Source: Sipunculus nudus
Lineage: Eukaryota; Annelida; Sipuncula; Golfingiida; Sipunculidae
NCBI GenBank assembly: GCA_026874595.1
Contig: CM049320.1
Location: 11,991,964-12,055,963 of the forward strand
Length of the DNA stretch: 64,000 nt
Direction of reading: 5' to 3'
Part shown: positions 35,107 to 47,289 of the stretch, one piece after another
Numbering within the stretch: the stretch's first letter is position 1
Layout: each line of letters opens with the position of its first letter
Position numbers and translations under genes: made by a program
The notes under the pieces: model-generated
Database searches by the model: none
Seen by the model: only the letters and a program-made list of their open reading frames with translations
What the model was told of the DNA's origin: nothing

Positions 35107-35525
35107 GAAATACCTTCAAGCACTCTACCCAATTTGAGGCGAATCCAGTGTCAGGGGACTGGGGTACATAACTCAGTGGTAGAGTTAGCGTTTTTGAACT
35201 AATAATATTTATTAATAGAAACAAAAGATGTTAACAAAAATTATATATTGTTGGCTGATGGCAAAAAATATGGTTAATTATGGTGAATTTAATACAGTTT
35301 GCGACAAGAAATCCGCCCATCAGTAAACAAATCGGCGGTTAACAACAAGTGACCCATGGGTCATGACGCTCAGCTGACTGGGAAGAGATTCACAAAAGGA
35401 AATTTTATCATCAGAATGGTAGATACCCATTCAACTGAAGCATCAAACAGATTAACCAACAGGCCAAGATTTAGTCTGTATTTATATATCTGAAAAATAG
35501 AGAAAAAATGTGTAAACTTTAAAAA

Positions 35526-37706
35526 CTAGAATACGGGTAGCCGACAAGTGACTACGTGTATCTGCCAAAATCAGAATGAAGTGAGGCATGGATTGAGTAG
35601 CAAGGGGAAACAGAGTGAGGTAGGTTGCATATTAGCATGGATGTCTGCAGCCTATATGTGTATGTAGGTTGTGCAACCTACCACAGATCCAGAAAGCTGT
35701 CCAAGTTGTATATATATGCAACATTTTAGGCAGAAAAGTCAAACCACTACATGGATATGAGTGATTTTAGCCCACGGCAGACAAACAGACAGACGCTGTG
35801 CAAAAATGGTTGCAGTTTTGTGTATGATAAAGACCTATGTGAGATCTAAACACAAGCACAATTTTGGCCCAATCGGTCAAATGGTTCCCGAGATATTAGC
35901 TTGGATGTGTGCAGCGTTAACTAGAATGTAGGTGGCGCCACCTGTCATAAAATCAAGAAAGCTATCCAGGATGTATAAACCTGCAAAATTTTAGGCAGTT
36001 ATGTCAAACCACTACAGAGAAATGAGTGATTTTAGGTTACGGCAGACCAACAGACAGACGCTGTGCAAAATGTGCAAAAATGGCTGCAGGTGGCCCCTAC
36101 AGTTTTGTGTATGATAAAGACCTATGTGAGATCTATACACATGCAAAATTTTGGCCCAATCGTTCAAACGGTTCCCGAGATATGAGCTTGGATGTCTGCA
36201 GCATAAACTAGAATAAAGGTGGCGCCACCTGTCATAAAATCAAGAAAGCTATCCAGGATGTATAAAACTGCAAAATTTTAGGCAGATATGTCAAACCACT
36301 GCCAAGATGTGAGTGACTTTATTGCACGGCAGACAAACAGACAGACGCTGTGCAAAAATGGTTGCAGGTGGTGCCACCAGTTTTGTGTATGATAAAGAGC
36401 TAAGTTGGATCTATACACATGCAAAATTTTGGCCTGATCGGTCAAACGGTTCCCGAGATATGAGCTTGGATGTCATCAGCGTGAACGTGAATGTAGGTGG
36501 TGCCACCTGTCATAAAATCAAGAAAGCTATCCAGGATGTATAAAACTGCAAAATTTTAGGCAGATATGTCAAACCACTGCCGAGATATGAGTGACATTAT
36601 TGCACTGCAGACAAACAGACAGACGCTGTGCAAAATGTGCAAAAATGGCTGCAGGTGGCCCCTACAGTTTTGTGTATGATAAAGACCTATGTGAGATCTA
36701 TACACATGCAAAATTTTGGCCCAATCGTTCAAACGGTTCCCGAGATATGAGCTTGGATGTCTGCAGCATAAACTAGAATAAAGGTGGCGCCACCTGTCAT
36801 AAAATCAAGAAAGCTATCCAGGATGTATAAAACTGCAAAATTTTAGGCAGATATGTCAAACCACTGCCAAGATGTGAGTGACTTTATTGCACGGCAGACA
36901 AACAGACAGACGCTGTGCAAAAATGGTTGCAGGTGGTGCCACCAGTTTTGTGTATGATAAAGAGCTAAGTTGGATCTATACACATGCAAAATTTTGGCCT
37001 GATCGGTCAAACGGTTCCCGAGATATGAGCTTGGATGTCATCAGCGTGAACGTGAATGTAGGTGGTGCCACCTGTCATAAAATCAAGAAAGCTATCCAGG
37101 ATGTATAAAACTGCAAAATTTTAGGCAGATATGTCAAACCACTGCCGAGATATGAGTGACATTATTGCACTGCAGACAAACAGACAGACGCTGTGCAAAA
37201 ATGGTTGCAGGTGGCGCCACCAGTTTAGCGTATGATAAAGAGCTATGTTAGATCTATATACATGCAAAATTTTGGCCCGATCGGTCAAACGGTTCCCGAG
37301 ATATGAGCTTGGGTGTCTGCAGCGTGAATGAGAATGTAGGTGGCGCCACCTGTCATAAAATCAAGAAAGCTATCCAGGATGTATACGCATGCCGAATTTC
37401 AGGTGAATTAGTCAATTCACTGCAGAGATATGAGTGATTTTAACCAAAGGCAGATGAACAGATGGACACTGTGCAAACATGGTTACAGGTGGCGCCACCA
37501 TTTTTTGTGTATGTTATAGAGCTATCCAAATGCTACATTAGTATAAATTTTATTTCCTGATCAGTCAAACGGTTCCCGAGATATGAGCTTGGAAATCTGA
37601 TAAAATCAAGTCCCAGAAGAGCTCTCTGGAAACGAACGCGGCAACGGCGGAGGAACCCGGTCAAAAACATAGTATCCACAAAACTTCGTTTTGGCGGGTA
37701 CAAAAA
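35526..37706 (+). mobile_element. Hairpin-ended repeat, family II, copy a (inserted into family I)
   Basis: The 5' end is CTAGAATACGGGTAGCCGAC AAGTGACTACGTGTATCTGCC, a hairpin (GTAGYCG/CGACTAC in copy b). The 3' end is AACATAGTATCCACAAAACT + TCGTTTTGGCGGGTA, a second hairpin. Between them are about six 280-290-bp units with CGGTTCCCGAGATATGAGCT and two GGTGGCGCCACC palindromes per unit. Left and right flanks (TAGAGAAAAAATGTGTAAAC..AAAAA | ..TACAGGTGGC) join into a normal family I unit, so the insertion limits are well defined. Confidence 0.8.
36026..37155 (+). repeat. 565-bp higher-order duplication within family II copy a
   Basis: Two consecutive two-unit blocks, 36026-36590 and 36591-37155, are almost identical, whereas adjacent single units differ clearly. 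The duplication unit is therefore a dimer of the basic ~283-bp repeat, and it is recent. Confidence 0.8.
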
Positions 37707-39985
37707 TACAGGTGGCTCCACCAGTCTGTAGAAACTAATAAAAACACTTACAAACATCAATATCCATGCAAAGAATCATGGTGATCTCCCCATTAGTTGT
37801 TTAGATACTTCAGCTTTTGTATCAAATTGTCCATTATTCTGAGGGATACTTCGGAGTCCTATAGCTTGAAGGATATGGGTAACAGAGACCTAATTTTAAG
37901 TTTCCACGGGCACTTTTCATGGGCCTTCTTGCATGACAAGAATGAAGATTCTAGGTCCAGTTGTTGCGATTTGTACCCTGTTGACAGATAACCACATCTT
38001 TAAAGGTATCAAAAAAAGAGAAAAAAAAAATCGTAAAAATTTGAAAAAAAATAGAGGTGGCGCACCCAGTCTGCAGAAACTGATGGAACAGGTCATGATC
38101 AATATGTATGCCGAAAATCATGACCATCAGTGTTGTAGTTATTGAGATACTGCAGTTTTTGTATCAAATTTTCCATTTTTCTGGGGGGTAATTTGGAGCC
38201 ATACAGCTTAAAGAATATGGGTAAAAGAGACCTAATTTCAGGTTTCCATGGAGACTTTTCATGGGTCTCGCTGTGTGTCAAGAATGAAGATTCCAGGTCC
38301 AGTTTTAATGATTTGTGCCCTGTTAACAGATGTTCATAACTTTAAAGGTCTCAAAAATAGAGAAAAAATTCGTAAAAAAACCCGAACAAATACAGGTGGT
38401 GCCACCAGTCTGCAGAAACTGATGAAACACTCCATGATCAATATCCATGAAAACAATTATGGTGATCTCTGCATTAGTTGTTCAGATACTTCAGCTTTTG
38501 TATCAAATTTTCCATTATTCTGAGCTGTACTTTGGAGTGCCATAGCTCAAAGGATATGGGTAACAGAGACCTAATTTCAGGTGTCCATGGAGACTTATCA
38601 TGGGTCTCCCTGTGTGTCAACAATGAAGATTCTAGGTCCAGTCCTTACGATTTGTACCCTGTTGACAGATAACTACATCCTGAAAGGTCTCGAAAATAGA
38701 GAAAAAAAAATTGTGAAAATTTGAAAAAATACAGGTGGCACCACCAGTCTGCAGGTACTGATGAAACACCTCTTGATCAATATGTATGCCGAAAATCATG
38801 ACCATCAGTGTTGTAGTTATTGAGATGTTGCAGTTTGTTTTTATCAAAATTTCCATTATTCTGGGGGGTTATTGGGAGCCCCCCATAGCTCAAAAGATAT
38901 GGGTAACAGAGACCTTATTTCAGGTTTCCATGCAGACTTTTTATGGACCTCAGTGTGTCAAGAATGAAGATTCTAGGTCCAGTCTTTATTTGTGCCCTGT
39001 TAACAGCTGTTCACATTTTTAAATTTGTAAAAAATCGAAAAAATTCAGGTGGCGCCACCAGTCTGCAGGAAGTGATGGAACATCTCATGATCAATATGTA
39101 TGACAAAAATCATGACCATCAGTCAAGTAGTTAATGAGATATTGAAGTTTTTGTATGAAATTTTTTACTTTTCTGGGGGGTACTTTGGGGCCCCATAGCT
39201 CGAAGGATATGGGTAACAGAGATCTAATTTATGGTTTCCACGGAGACTTTTAATAGGTTTCTCAGTGTGTCGAGAATGAAGATTCTAGGTCCAGCGGTTA
39301 CGATTTGTGCCACGTTAACAGATGACAGCATCTTTAAATGTCTCAAAAATAGAGGAAAAAATTGTAAAAAAATCGAAAAATACAGGTGGCGCCACCAGTC
39401 TGCAGGAACTTATGGAACATCTCATGATCAATATGTATGCCAAAAATCATGACCATCAGTGTTGTAGTTATTGAGATATTGAAGTTTTTGTATGAAATTT
39501 TTTACTATTCTGGGGGGTACTTTGGGACCCCATAGCTCGAAGGATATGGGTAACAGGGACCTAATTTCTGGTTTCCAAGGAGATTTTTCATGGACCTCTC
39601 AGTGTATCAAGAATTAAGATTCTGGGTCTAGGCTTTACGATTTGTGCCTTGTTAACAGATGTTCACATTTTTAAAGGTCTCAAAAATAGGGAAAAAAATT
39701 TGTAAAAAATCGAAAAATGCAGGTGGCGCCACCAGTCTGCAGGAAGTGATGGAACATCTCATGATCAATATGTATGTCAAAAATCATGACCATCAGTCAA
39801 GTAGTTAATGAGATATTGAAGTTTTTGTATGAAATTTTTGACTTTTCTGGGGGGTACTTTGGGGCCCCATAGCTCGAAGGATTTGGGTAACAGAGACCTA
39901 ATTTCTGGTTTCCAAGGAGATTTTTCATGGACCTCTCAGAATCCCAAGTTACAAGGTTCTAGGTTCAGCGGTTACGATTTGTGCC
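37706..39985 (+). repeat. Seven-copy ~340-bp minisatellite of family I
   Basis: Unit starts (ACAGGTGGCGCCACCAGTCT) lie near 37708, 38051, 38392, 38730, 39045, 39383 and 39718, giving periods of 315-343 bp. Each unit includes CATAGCTCRAAGGATATGGG, GGTCCAG.GTTACGATTTGTG and AATAGAGAAAAAA. The last unit runs into the ACGG array and hairpin. Confidence 0.9.
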
Positions 39986-40420
39986 TGGTTAACGGACGGA
40001 CAGACGGACGACGGACAAAGAGTGATCGCTATAGCTCAGATGACTTCCAGTCAGCTGAGCTAAAAACCGTAAATTAGAAAATGACATGAATTGAGGGCAG
40101 GATGCAGCTATTAGTGGTTTAGTCTACTACAACAGGAGAGAAGATTACTGGATCAAACCCCGCCAGAGTCTCATCTGTAAAATGTGGAAATCTGGATATA
40201 ACAGAGATTCCTTCGGTCTAACAATTTCTTGGTTTCTGCTTATCCCGTGCTTAAATCAATTAAGTTGGATTACTAAGAACATTCTTTACTTATAAAGGAG
40301 ACAGGATTTGGTGAAAAATATTAACAAACATCCTGATGTGTAATGACCTTTTTTATTTATCAAAGTTACTTTCATTCACACAAGAATACATAAATAGGTC
40401 AACAGGGGACAACAATTCAG

Positions 40421-40424
<4 letters not shown>

Positions 40425-40492
<68 letters not shown>
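40425..40492. repeat. (TA)n microsatellite
   Basis: TA dinucleotides, about 68 bp. Confidence 0.95.
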
Positions 40493-40494
<2 letters not shown>

Positions 40495-40497
<3 letters not shown>

Positions 40498-42740
40498 CAT
40501 ATCACGTACAAAAACACAATAATTCAAACTGGTTTCATACACAACTATATTACTGTTTTAGAAGCAAATTAGAATATGCCAGTAGAGTGATGCCCCAGAT
40601 GTAAAGGCTTCAACTCGGATTGGTTATAAACACCCATAAACTCTAGAAAATGTTATATGGTAGTAATCAGTTATACGAATACTGCAGGGTTATTTAAACC
40701 TGGTGTTACATTATTCAGGAACAATAAATGTCCCCATGTCAGGCAGTCAATATGCCAGCAGAACAGAAGCAGTGATATTTGTAACATGGTAAGTATACTG
40801 TGTGTTACGGTATATACCATGTGAGAGTATTAAAAGCCTGCTATGATGAACTGTCAAGAGACTGTCGAGGCCATATGGTCAGAACAAAACTCATCCACTA
40901 CAGGCATTTGTCAAAAGAACCTGAACGAACATGTATATTATGTTGTATGTATACAAATTTGCAAAACTTGATCATGATCGGTGGGCTTAAAACTTTCAGT
41001 TAAAAAAAATCTGACAGATGGAATACATTTAAACGTAACGTTAAATCAATAACAATAATTTATACGACTTCATATAACACTAATAACGGTTATAAACATA
41101 ATTATCACTTCCTGAATTGTTCAACATGCAATAAGGCTTAAGAAAGGGACAGGCCAGCCATATGTTGAAGTGTTTCCTTTTCAGTAAATATCTATATTCC
41201 AACAAAGATTAGGTTTTCAGAATAAAGGGTCCCTATATAACATTGATCCCAACTGGTCAGCAAAAGTTGATTAGGGACTCGCCAAGATAGTCGGATATCA
41301 TGAAAAGGGAAACAGGATGAGAAATTTATATACCTAATAAAGAATATGTTAAATCCTGATAAATAATCCATTCGAAAGAATCGTGCTTCAATCCATCATG
41401 AGTTATAAAGACTGGCTTCAACTCCATTGCCTCCAGTAACACAAGGGTAACTTTCAACTTTCCATGTTAAACTACAAACAAGTATCACCTAAAATCTTAT
41501 CTCCCGACATGTTTTGTTGTTCTCTAATGCTTCTGTATTATGTATAAACAAAATTTTTTTCTATGTATTACTTGCTCTGTATACACAATAATTAATTGCT
41601 GCCAATGTTTGAAATAAAATCTGAAAGTCTTTGGACTGAAAAATTGCTTTTGACATTTTATAATATGTCAAAATATATTTGAAATTTCTACTCGTAACCT
41701 ATGAAATAAAACACTTCAGAGTTGTTTTCAATTAATGGGCGCTTTTATAAACATTGCCAAGTAATTTACGACTAACTCCAATCCTACCTTTTAACGTACT
41801 TCATATTAACTACTTGTTGTTCTGATTAACAGAGATAGACACTTATGCTATAAATAATGAATAATTTGAAGTTTATGAAATCGGTATATTTCACAACAGT
41901 GACACAGATTTCTGGGAAATCATTTTTATACAAGACTGGTGGTATAAAGTTCACTGGTCTCAGTTGTGACCTAATTAAAATTAAAAAAAATATGATAAAA
42001 GTTTAACTTGTAAAATTCTGTCTTACTTATAAATCAACGAATCCCAAATATCTCAATCCAAGGTAATTATTGATTCGATTCTGTTTATAGACTAAAGCTG
42101 GAGCTTCCTTGAACTACACAAGCATCCGTAAACGATACCTAATTGCATATGACAAGTGAAAGAAATCTCTATCATTAAAGGAACTTTAGAATCTAATATG
42201 AAAGCGGAGAGAAAGCGGAGAGAAAGGTAAAACAATCTTAAAGTAGCGATGATTGTATCGAAAACACTACATTTGCCTCCACTGAAACACGTGTAATAAG
42301 TTATTATAATATGATACAGAATTTACCGGGATTTGAAAACAATCATTACGACCGTTATGTATACACTGAATTGTTATTATTTTTACTTAATTCTAATAAA
42401 CTACTTTTCATTTATGAATAGAAAAAATTGTCGGATTCTGAAGTGCTTTTTCAAAGTTTTCTACCTTATTTAACATTTTGACATCTCCCGTTGGCGAGAT
42501 GAATATTTACTAATAAACATGAAAAATAGAAGAAAAACAAAAAAACTCCCACGTAATAAAAGGGAATTCAGTTTGTGAATTTGGTATGAACACTTAAAAT
42601 CTAAATGACCAAACAAAAGAAAATTATGACGTATAGAAATTGTACTAAAATTATTTTTCCTTGAAGAAGACCTATGACGTAAAATCCATGTTATCTCTTT
42701 CAAAGAAATAAATGTAAACACGTCTCAGTATGGCGTTTAA
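40495..42740. other. Intergenic, no gene recognised
   Basis: AT-rich without linked exons. A tRNA-like B-box trace (ACTGGATCAAACCCC, 40149-40163) just to the left may be a SINE remnant. ORFs here have no protein-like continuity. Confidence 0.4.
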
Positions 42741-42749
42741 AAAAGGAAG

Positions 42750-43130
42750 AATTCCAACATGGCTTTCCCTTAGAAATTTCATGAAGACGACTTTCTGCGA
42801 AATTCCATATGGTCTTCATCTGAGCAACATCTCCACTCAAGTCCAGTATGACCTTTTCATAAAGATTTTTCATGTCACAGCGTCCAAGATGATCTTTACA
42901 TAAAGGAAGTCCTTCCAATGGGGTCTTCATCTGAAGAAGACCTTCCATGGAGTAAAACATGGTCTTTTTGAAGAAGACCTTTCAATCCTTACAATAAGTC
43001 AAACATGGCCTTACGTGAAGAAGACCTTTCTAATAGGCCAACATGGTTTTTACCTGAAGAATACCTTCCATGGAGTAAAACATGGTCTTTATTAAGAAGA
43101 CCCTCCATAAATGTTCAATCTGATGTTCCA
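42750..43130. repeat. Degenerate ~60-bp minisatellite
   Basis: Five to six diverged copies built from GAAGAAGACCTTYCATGGAG and AACATGGTCTTT, for example at 42937, 42969, 43018 and 43058. It explains the long reverse-strand reading frame across this interval. Confidence 0.7.
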
Positions 43131-44300
43131 CTGAGGTAGAACTCTCACCAGGTGCCAAAATGACTCTCATATACGATGATCTCTTTTATACAACACAGCT
43201 GATCATTCTAGTTTATAATTTCTACCCGACTTTCCGATCTAGCATGCAATCACCTAAATCGGCAAGTTTTCACGGGATTTATGTAAACCATTAAGCACCG
43301 CAATTCAAAGTAAACTTGCATAATATAATGCAAATACTGAACCATGAGCATAACTAAATCTGATGAAAACCACAAGATTTTATTTTTGTTATTACATATT
43401 TACTTCTAGTTCGATGAAAGGTGCTCTTCAGGGAACATTCTTGTCAGACCCCTGCATCTCTTGCCTCTAATCCTCCCAATTTTTTTTTCACATGGCCGTT
43501 TGGGGACTGCCTGTTAATAGACTAAAACCTGAGTGTTACAAGCCGGGTGACGGAGATCAAAGTGCAAAGTTTTAATTTATCGTTGCTGTATGTTTAATAT
43601 TATGTTAATAAATTATAATTTTGCTGTGGACTTATACTTTTGTAGCTCGCGTAAATAATAAGCGATCAGAGTTCCGAACAGACCCAATGCAATAACTCCT
43701 GTTGATTTGTTTGACTGTGAATGTTTTCCTAAATGTGAGCATGGATTCAATGCATACATGATTTATGTTTGTGGAAACCTTCCAGACACGGAATAAAATA
43801 ACAAAATAAATTAGTGTATCACAATAATCGCCATATATATATATATACCATCAACATGTCACAGCTTAAACCAATTCTCCACAAAAATGTAACATGAAAA
43901 TGTCTGGAGACTCAAACTATGATATTAATGGTTTCTGAACAACTTGAAATATTAATCATTAATCAGGAGGGGGGGGGGCAATTTAAGCATGTTTGCAGGC
44001 ACATACAAATATCAACAAGCATGAAACAAACATATATACACATGTACATTTTAAACATTAAGTTTATCAATATCTGAACTACTGTGTTCATTTCAGCAGT
44101 CCCTGACAGTGTTTAAATTATTACAACCACACCATAACACGCAAAATATTGAGTACGTAAAAACATAGACATCATGCAAAAGATAAGCTTCACACTGATG
44201 TCAACAACATACACAATGAATCAAATCATGAAAAACAAACAAGTGGCTATTCCTACAAATATTAGAAGCACCAGCATATATATACAACTGTAGTATTTTA
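43131..44300. other. Intergenic, no gene recognised
   Basis: AT-rich, with short (AT)n at 43834-43848 and poly-G at 43970-43978. It precedes (in minus sense, follows) the stop codon of the unidentified gene at 44302. Confidence 0.4.
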
Positions 44301-44301
44301 T

Positions 44302-45930
44302 TTAAATTATCCAATCAGGAGTGTGTTTGTTCATCATGGTGATGAAATCAGCTTCTCTGCAGACTTCATTTATGAATTCCACTGATAAACTGGCACTAGA
44401 TGTTTTCTTTAGTGTTTCTGCAAATGTTCTGTTATTTAAAATAGTTTTACAATTATTAACTTCTATTTACTACACAGTGATCAGTTGTTCAGACTGACGT
44501 AAAACTCCATTTTATTCAATGAATTTTTGGCTATTATGATTTCTGTTTAATTTTAAAATGTATTAAATGTTTAAAAACTGATGCATGCTTGATTCTGTTT
44601 TACTTAAATTTTGCTTAAGTGAAAGCCACCAATATCTTATTATACGGTTATTATTTCATGTCATCAAATTTCATGATCGGTCAAGTGGTTAAAACTGACA
44701 TTATTATTTCTGGTTTGTGTTTGTTTTGATGATATTAACCTTAATTTGTGGACAATAATATAGTGTCTTGATTATTCACCAACGCATTCCAGTTCAAAAG
44801 AATGTGTGAAACACTTTGTCCATATATAAAAAGAAATCAGTTTTAATTAAATAATTATAAGATGCTTCTTTTTAAAGTAGAACATGTCTGTAATGAGAGA
44901 AGCATAACTCTTTTCTTCCAAAATCTTTCACAAAGAAATTTTTTTCTTACTTAGTATCTTACTAACATACACAATAGTGTCAAGATCATTCTGGGTGTTA
45001 TATAAACTGACATATTTTATTACTAGTATCTCAAATACAGTAGCCAGCACGGTAGTTATTTGAGCAATGGACACATTCAACAATGATAAACATTTGTTAC
45101 TACAGGCATATACTTGTTACATGGTTACAAACAAACTGATAGTGGCCTGAATTAAACAGCAGACTAGTAACATTGCAATAAAAATACCTGTGTGAAGTTC
45201 AAGATATTCCGCAAAGTCCTGTGACATGAAAATAAACAGGCCTTGTACATCCATGTTAAACTGAAAATAAATTCCAGAATACAATGCTGTGCTTCCATAT
45301 ATATATATATATATATATACATATAAACTTTACAGGCTCAGTTACACCTGTTTACATCTGGATGTTTTGTTGACAATGATTTTACAAGCTATGTTACACT
45401 ATTATTACTACCCTGTTATAGTTGTCACTGACCTGACAATTTGTATTCATTAATCATAGCTGCAAAATAACACTTCATCATAGATTCTCACATACAGAGT
45501 CTTTGATGTAGAGGGCATGAGGGAAAATAATTGAATAAAGAGCCATCTGCTGGTAATACATGGAACTAATGCTATCTCAACCAGAACCACCATTTCTCTG
45601 GCATATTTAATACATATTACAATTATGATGAATAACAATATTGTAAAACAGCAAGTACAGCAAAACTGTCATTCATAATTAATCATTGTAATGGGGTAGT
45701 GTCATCTGATATGCCAAATTCCAAGTATATTGCACATAATTTGCTGTAAATCCATGGTGTAAATTTGTAATAGTTGATGTCTGAATGGTCGTATCAAACT
45801 TACAGAATCTAATGCCTGATTTTATGAGAATACTGAATGCCAAGTAGGCTCCATTAATAGGTAGAAGATTCATACCATCAGTTAAATACACCAATTCGGC
45901 ATCTTGTGTCTCTAATGCATAAGTGTAAAA
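44302..45930 (-). CDS. 3'-terminal exons of an unidentified gene
   Basis: Three probable exons: 45930-45804 (FYTYALETQDAELVYLTDGM...ILIKSGIRF), 45260-45188 (FNMDVQGLFIFMSQDFAEYL...) and 44417-44302 (ETLKKTSSASLSVEFINEVC...NKHTPDWII, stop TAA). Each has AG acceptor and GT donor signals. The last two join in phase. The first leaves one extra nucleotide whereas the second needs phase 0, so a small exon (length 2 mod 3) must lie between them, or a frame is broken. The protein looks soluble and helical; I do not recognise it. Upstream exons should lie between 46.0 and 48.2 kb, or the gene is a relic. Same strand as the PI3K gene that ends at 48209. Confidence 0.5.
45298..45320. repeat. Short (AT)n
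   Basis: About 23 bp of AT dinucleotides in the intron of the unidentified gene. Confidence 0.85.
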
Positions 45931-46111
45931 CTGTGCAAGCATGTATAAGAAAAAAAAAACTTGTTGCTTACATATATACACACACACCATTACACATGCA
46001 CTGTTGCTCACACAAACATTTTCAATTTTTTTCAAAGGGGATGGTACTATGTTGGCTTGTCTGTTAAGTTCCAGGGTAGATATTTTTCCATGTATTGGAG
46101 TGTGTGTGTGT

Positions 46112-46130
46112 GGGGGGGGGGGGGGGGGGG
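46112..46130. repeat. Poly-G tract after (GT)n
   Basis: GTGTGTGTGTG runs into about 19 G. Confidence 0.9.
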
Positions 46131-46766
46131 GTTCAGACAAATATTCTTTCAAGTTTAACACAGGAGACATGAGAGAAACTTTGCTCTGGCTTTTGATTGA
46201 ACAATTTTATTGCTTTGGCCATAATAACGTATCCCTTTGCTTAAGGGTAGATTAGGGATAATAAATTTGGGTTAATCTAAATATGAGTACACTTTGGCCT
46301 CATGAAATATATGACTCATAAATGACTATTATCCCAGGATAACCTGTTTATCCTTAGTGTATCCCGTTCCTCCAGGATATGGTTTGGTTGATACCTCCCC
46401 CTGCATTTATGGATAATCTTCTCTTCATTTATAATTCCTAATTATCAATGTTTTCAATAACATTTTTTGCATTTTGAGATAAGCTTACATCATCCCATAT
46501 CTGGTTAGGAACTAACTTAATGAACCATATCTATATATTATACCTCAGTTCTCTGAGGATGTAGTAACAAGTAATGATTTTCTGCTGAGCAACATGACCA
46601 ATTGGTCACTTGTTTACCTATTCTCACATTATAATTCATTTTTATGATATTATTATTTTTAAAAAATGCTCCGGTATACCCATTTTTTCCTGAGACATCT
46701 GTTCTATCAGGGACATTCCTTAATTTTCTAGATAATCCTGTCAGTTAGGATTTATAATCTACAATT

Positions 46767-46816
46767 GTATGCTTTTAGGATAATCTTGATATCCCCTGAT
46801 AATCCTAAAAGCATAC
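46767..46816. repeat. 19-bp inverted repeat (hairpin)
   Basis: GTATGCTTTTAGGATAATC (46767-46785) pairs with 46798-46816 with one mismatch across a 12-nt loop. The surrounding 700 bp contain many GGATAA/TTATCC motifs. Confidence 0.7.
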
Positions 46817-47289
46817 ACATCAATTCGTTTTTTGTGATATTCTTTATTTTGCCTCTTTCTGGGATAATCTGCAATTTCATATATAATATTTACTTGCTTT
46901 GCCTAGAACCTGAATTTGTGTTATGTGTATACATACCCTGCCATGTAATGTTAGACAGAAAACATTACTTAAAGCCGCAGTTTTATTAGCAAACTGGTGA
47001 ATGTGTTTTAGTTAGATCTATGTATGTTTAAACAGGGAGGTTAGCTAGTGGGTCTGTGTTTGTATGAATCTGTCAATAAATACAACAACACCTACTGTTT
47101 TGTGAAACTATATACAATGGTGTTTGAAAGCTAGTTAACTGTTAATGATAATGAGCTTGATAGTAATAGGGATTCCAGTGAATTAATGACACCTGCCATC
47201 TGTCAATTATGACACATGGAGATTTCAATATATGTAACACTGGCATGTCTGACATTGAGATAGAAGTTTTTGACTTAGTAATTTTACAC

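Larger units (their letters stand above)
35346..40067 (+). mobile_element. Hairpin-ended repeat, family I, copy e, interrupted by family II
   Basis: Left end: AACAAGTGACCCATGGGTCATGACGCTCAGCTGA (35342-35377). Right end: GGACGGACAGACGGACGACG, then GCTATAGCTCAGATGACTTC + CAGTCAGCTGAGCTAAAAAC (40027-40067). The body is seven ~340-bp minisatellite units, of which the first is split by an inserted family II element (35526-37706). No ORF longer than about 90 codons and none conserved between units, so it is non-autonomous. Confidence 0.8.

Noticed and set aside
35155-35190. Possible tRNA gene (GGGTACATAACTCAGTGGTAGAG)
   Set aside because: Only an A-box-like part is present; no B box, anticodon stem or acceptor pairing follows.
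36026-37108. Pairs of nearly identical 61- and 76-codon ORFs repeated in tandem
   Set aside because: They are frames through the family II minisatellite. The similarity is at DNA level including non-coding parts, with no start context or codon bias.
35526-39985. Regularly spaced repeats suggesting a CRISPR-like array
   Set aside because: Units are 280-340 bp and contiguous, with no short repeat/unique spacer alternation, in a eukaryotic genome.
42470-42960. Two minus-strand ORFs of 83 and 86 codons
   Set aside because: They run through a degenerate 60-bp minisatellite and AT-rich sequence; no family resemblance or splice linkage.
45941-46255. + strand ORF with poly-Gly stretch
   Set aside because: Glycines come from a poly-G tract; no other protein-like feature. 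It overlaps the exon of a minus-strand gene only at its edge.
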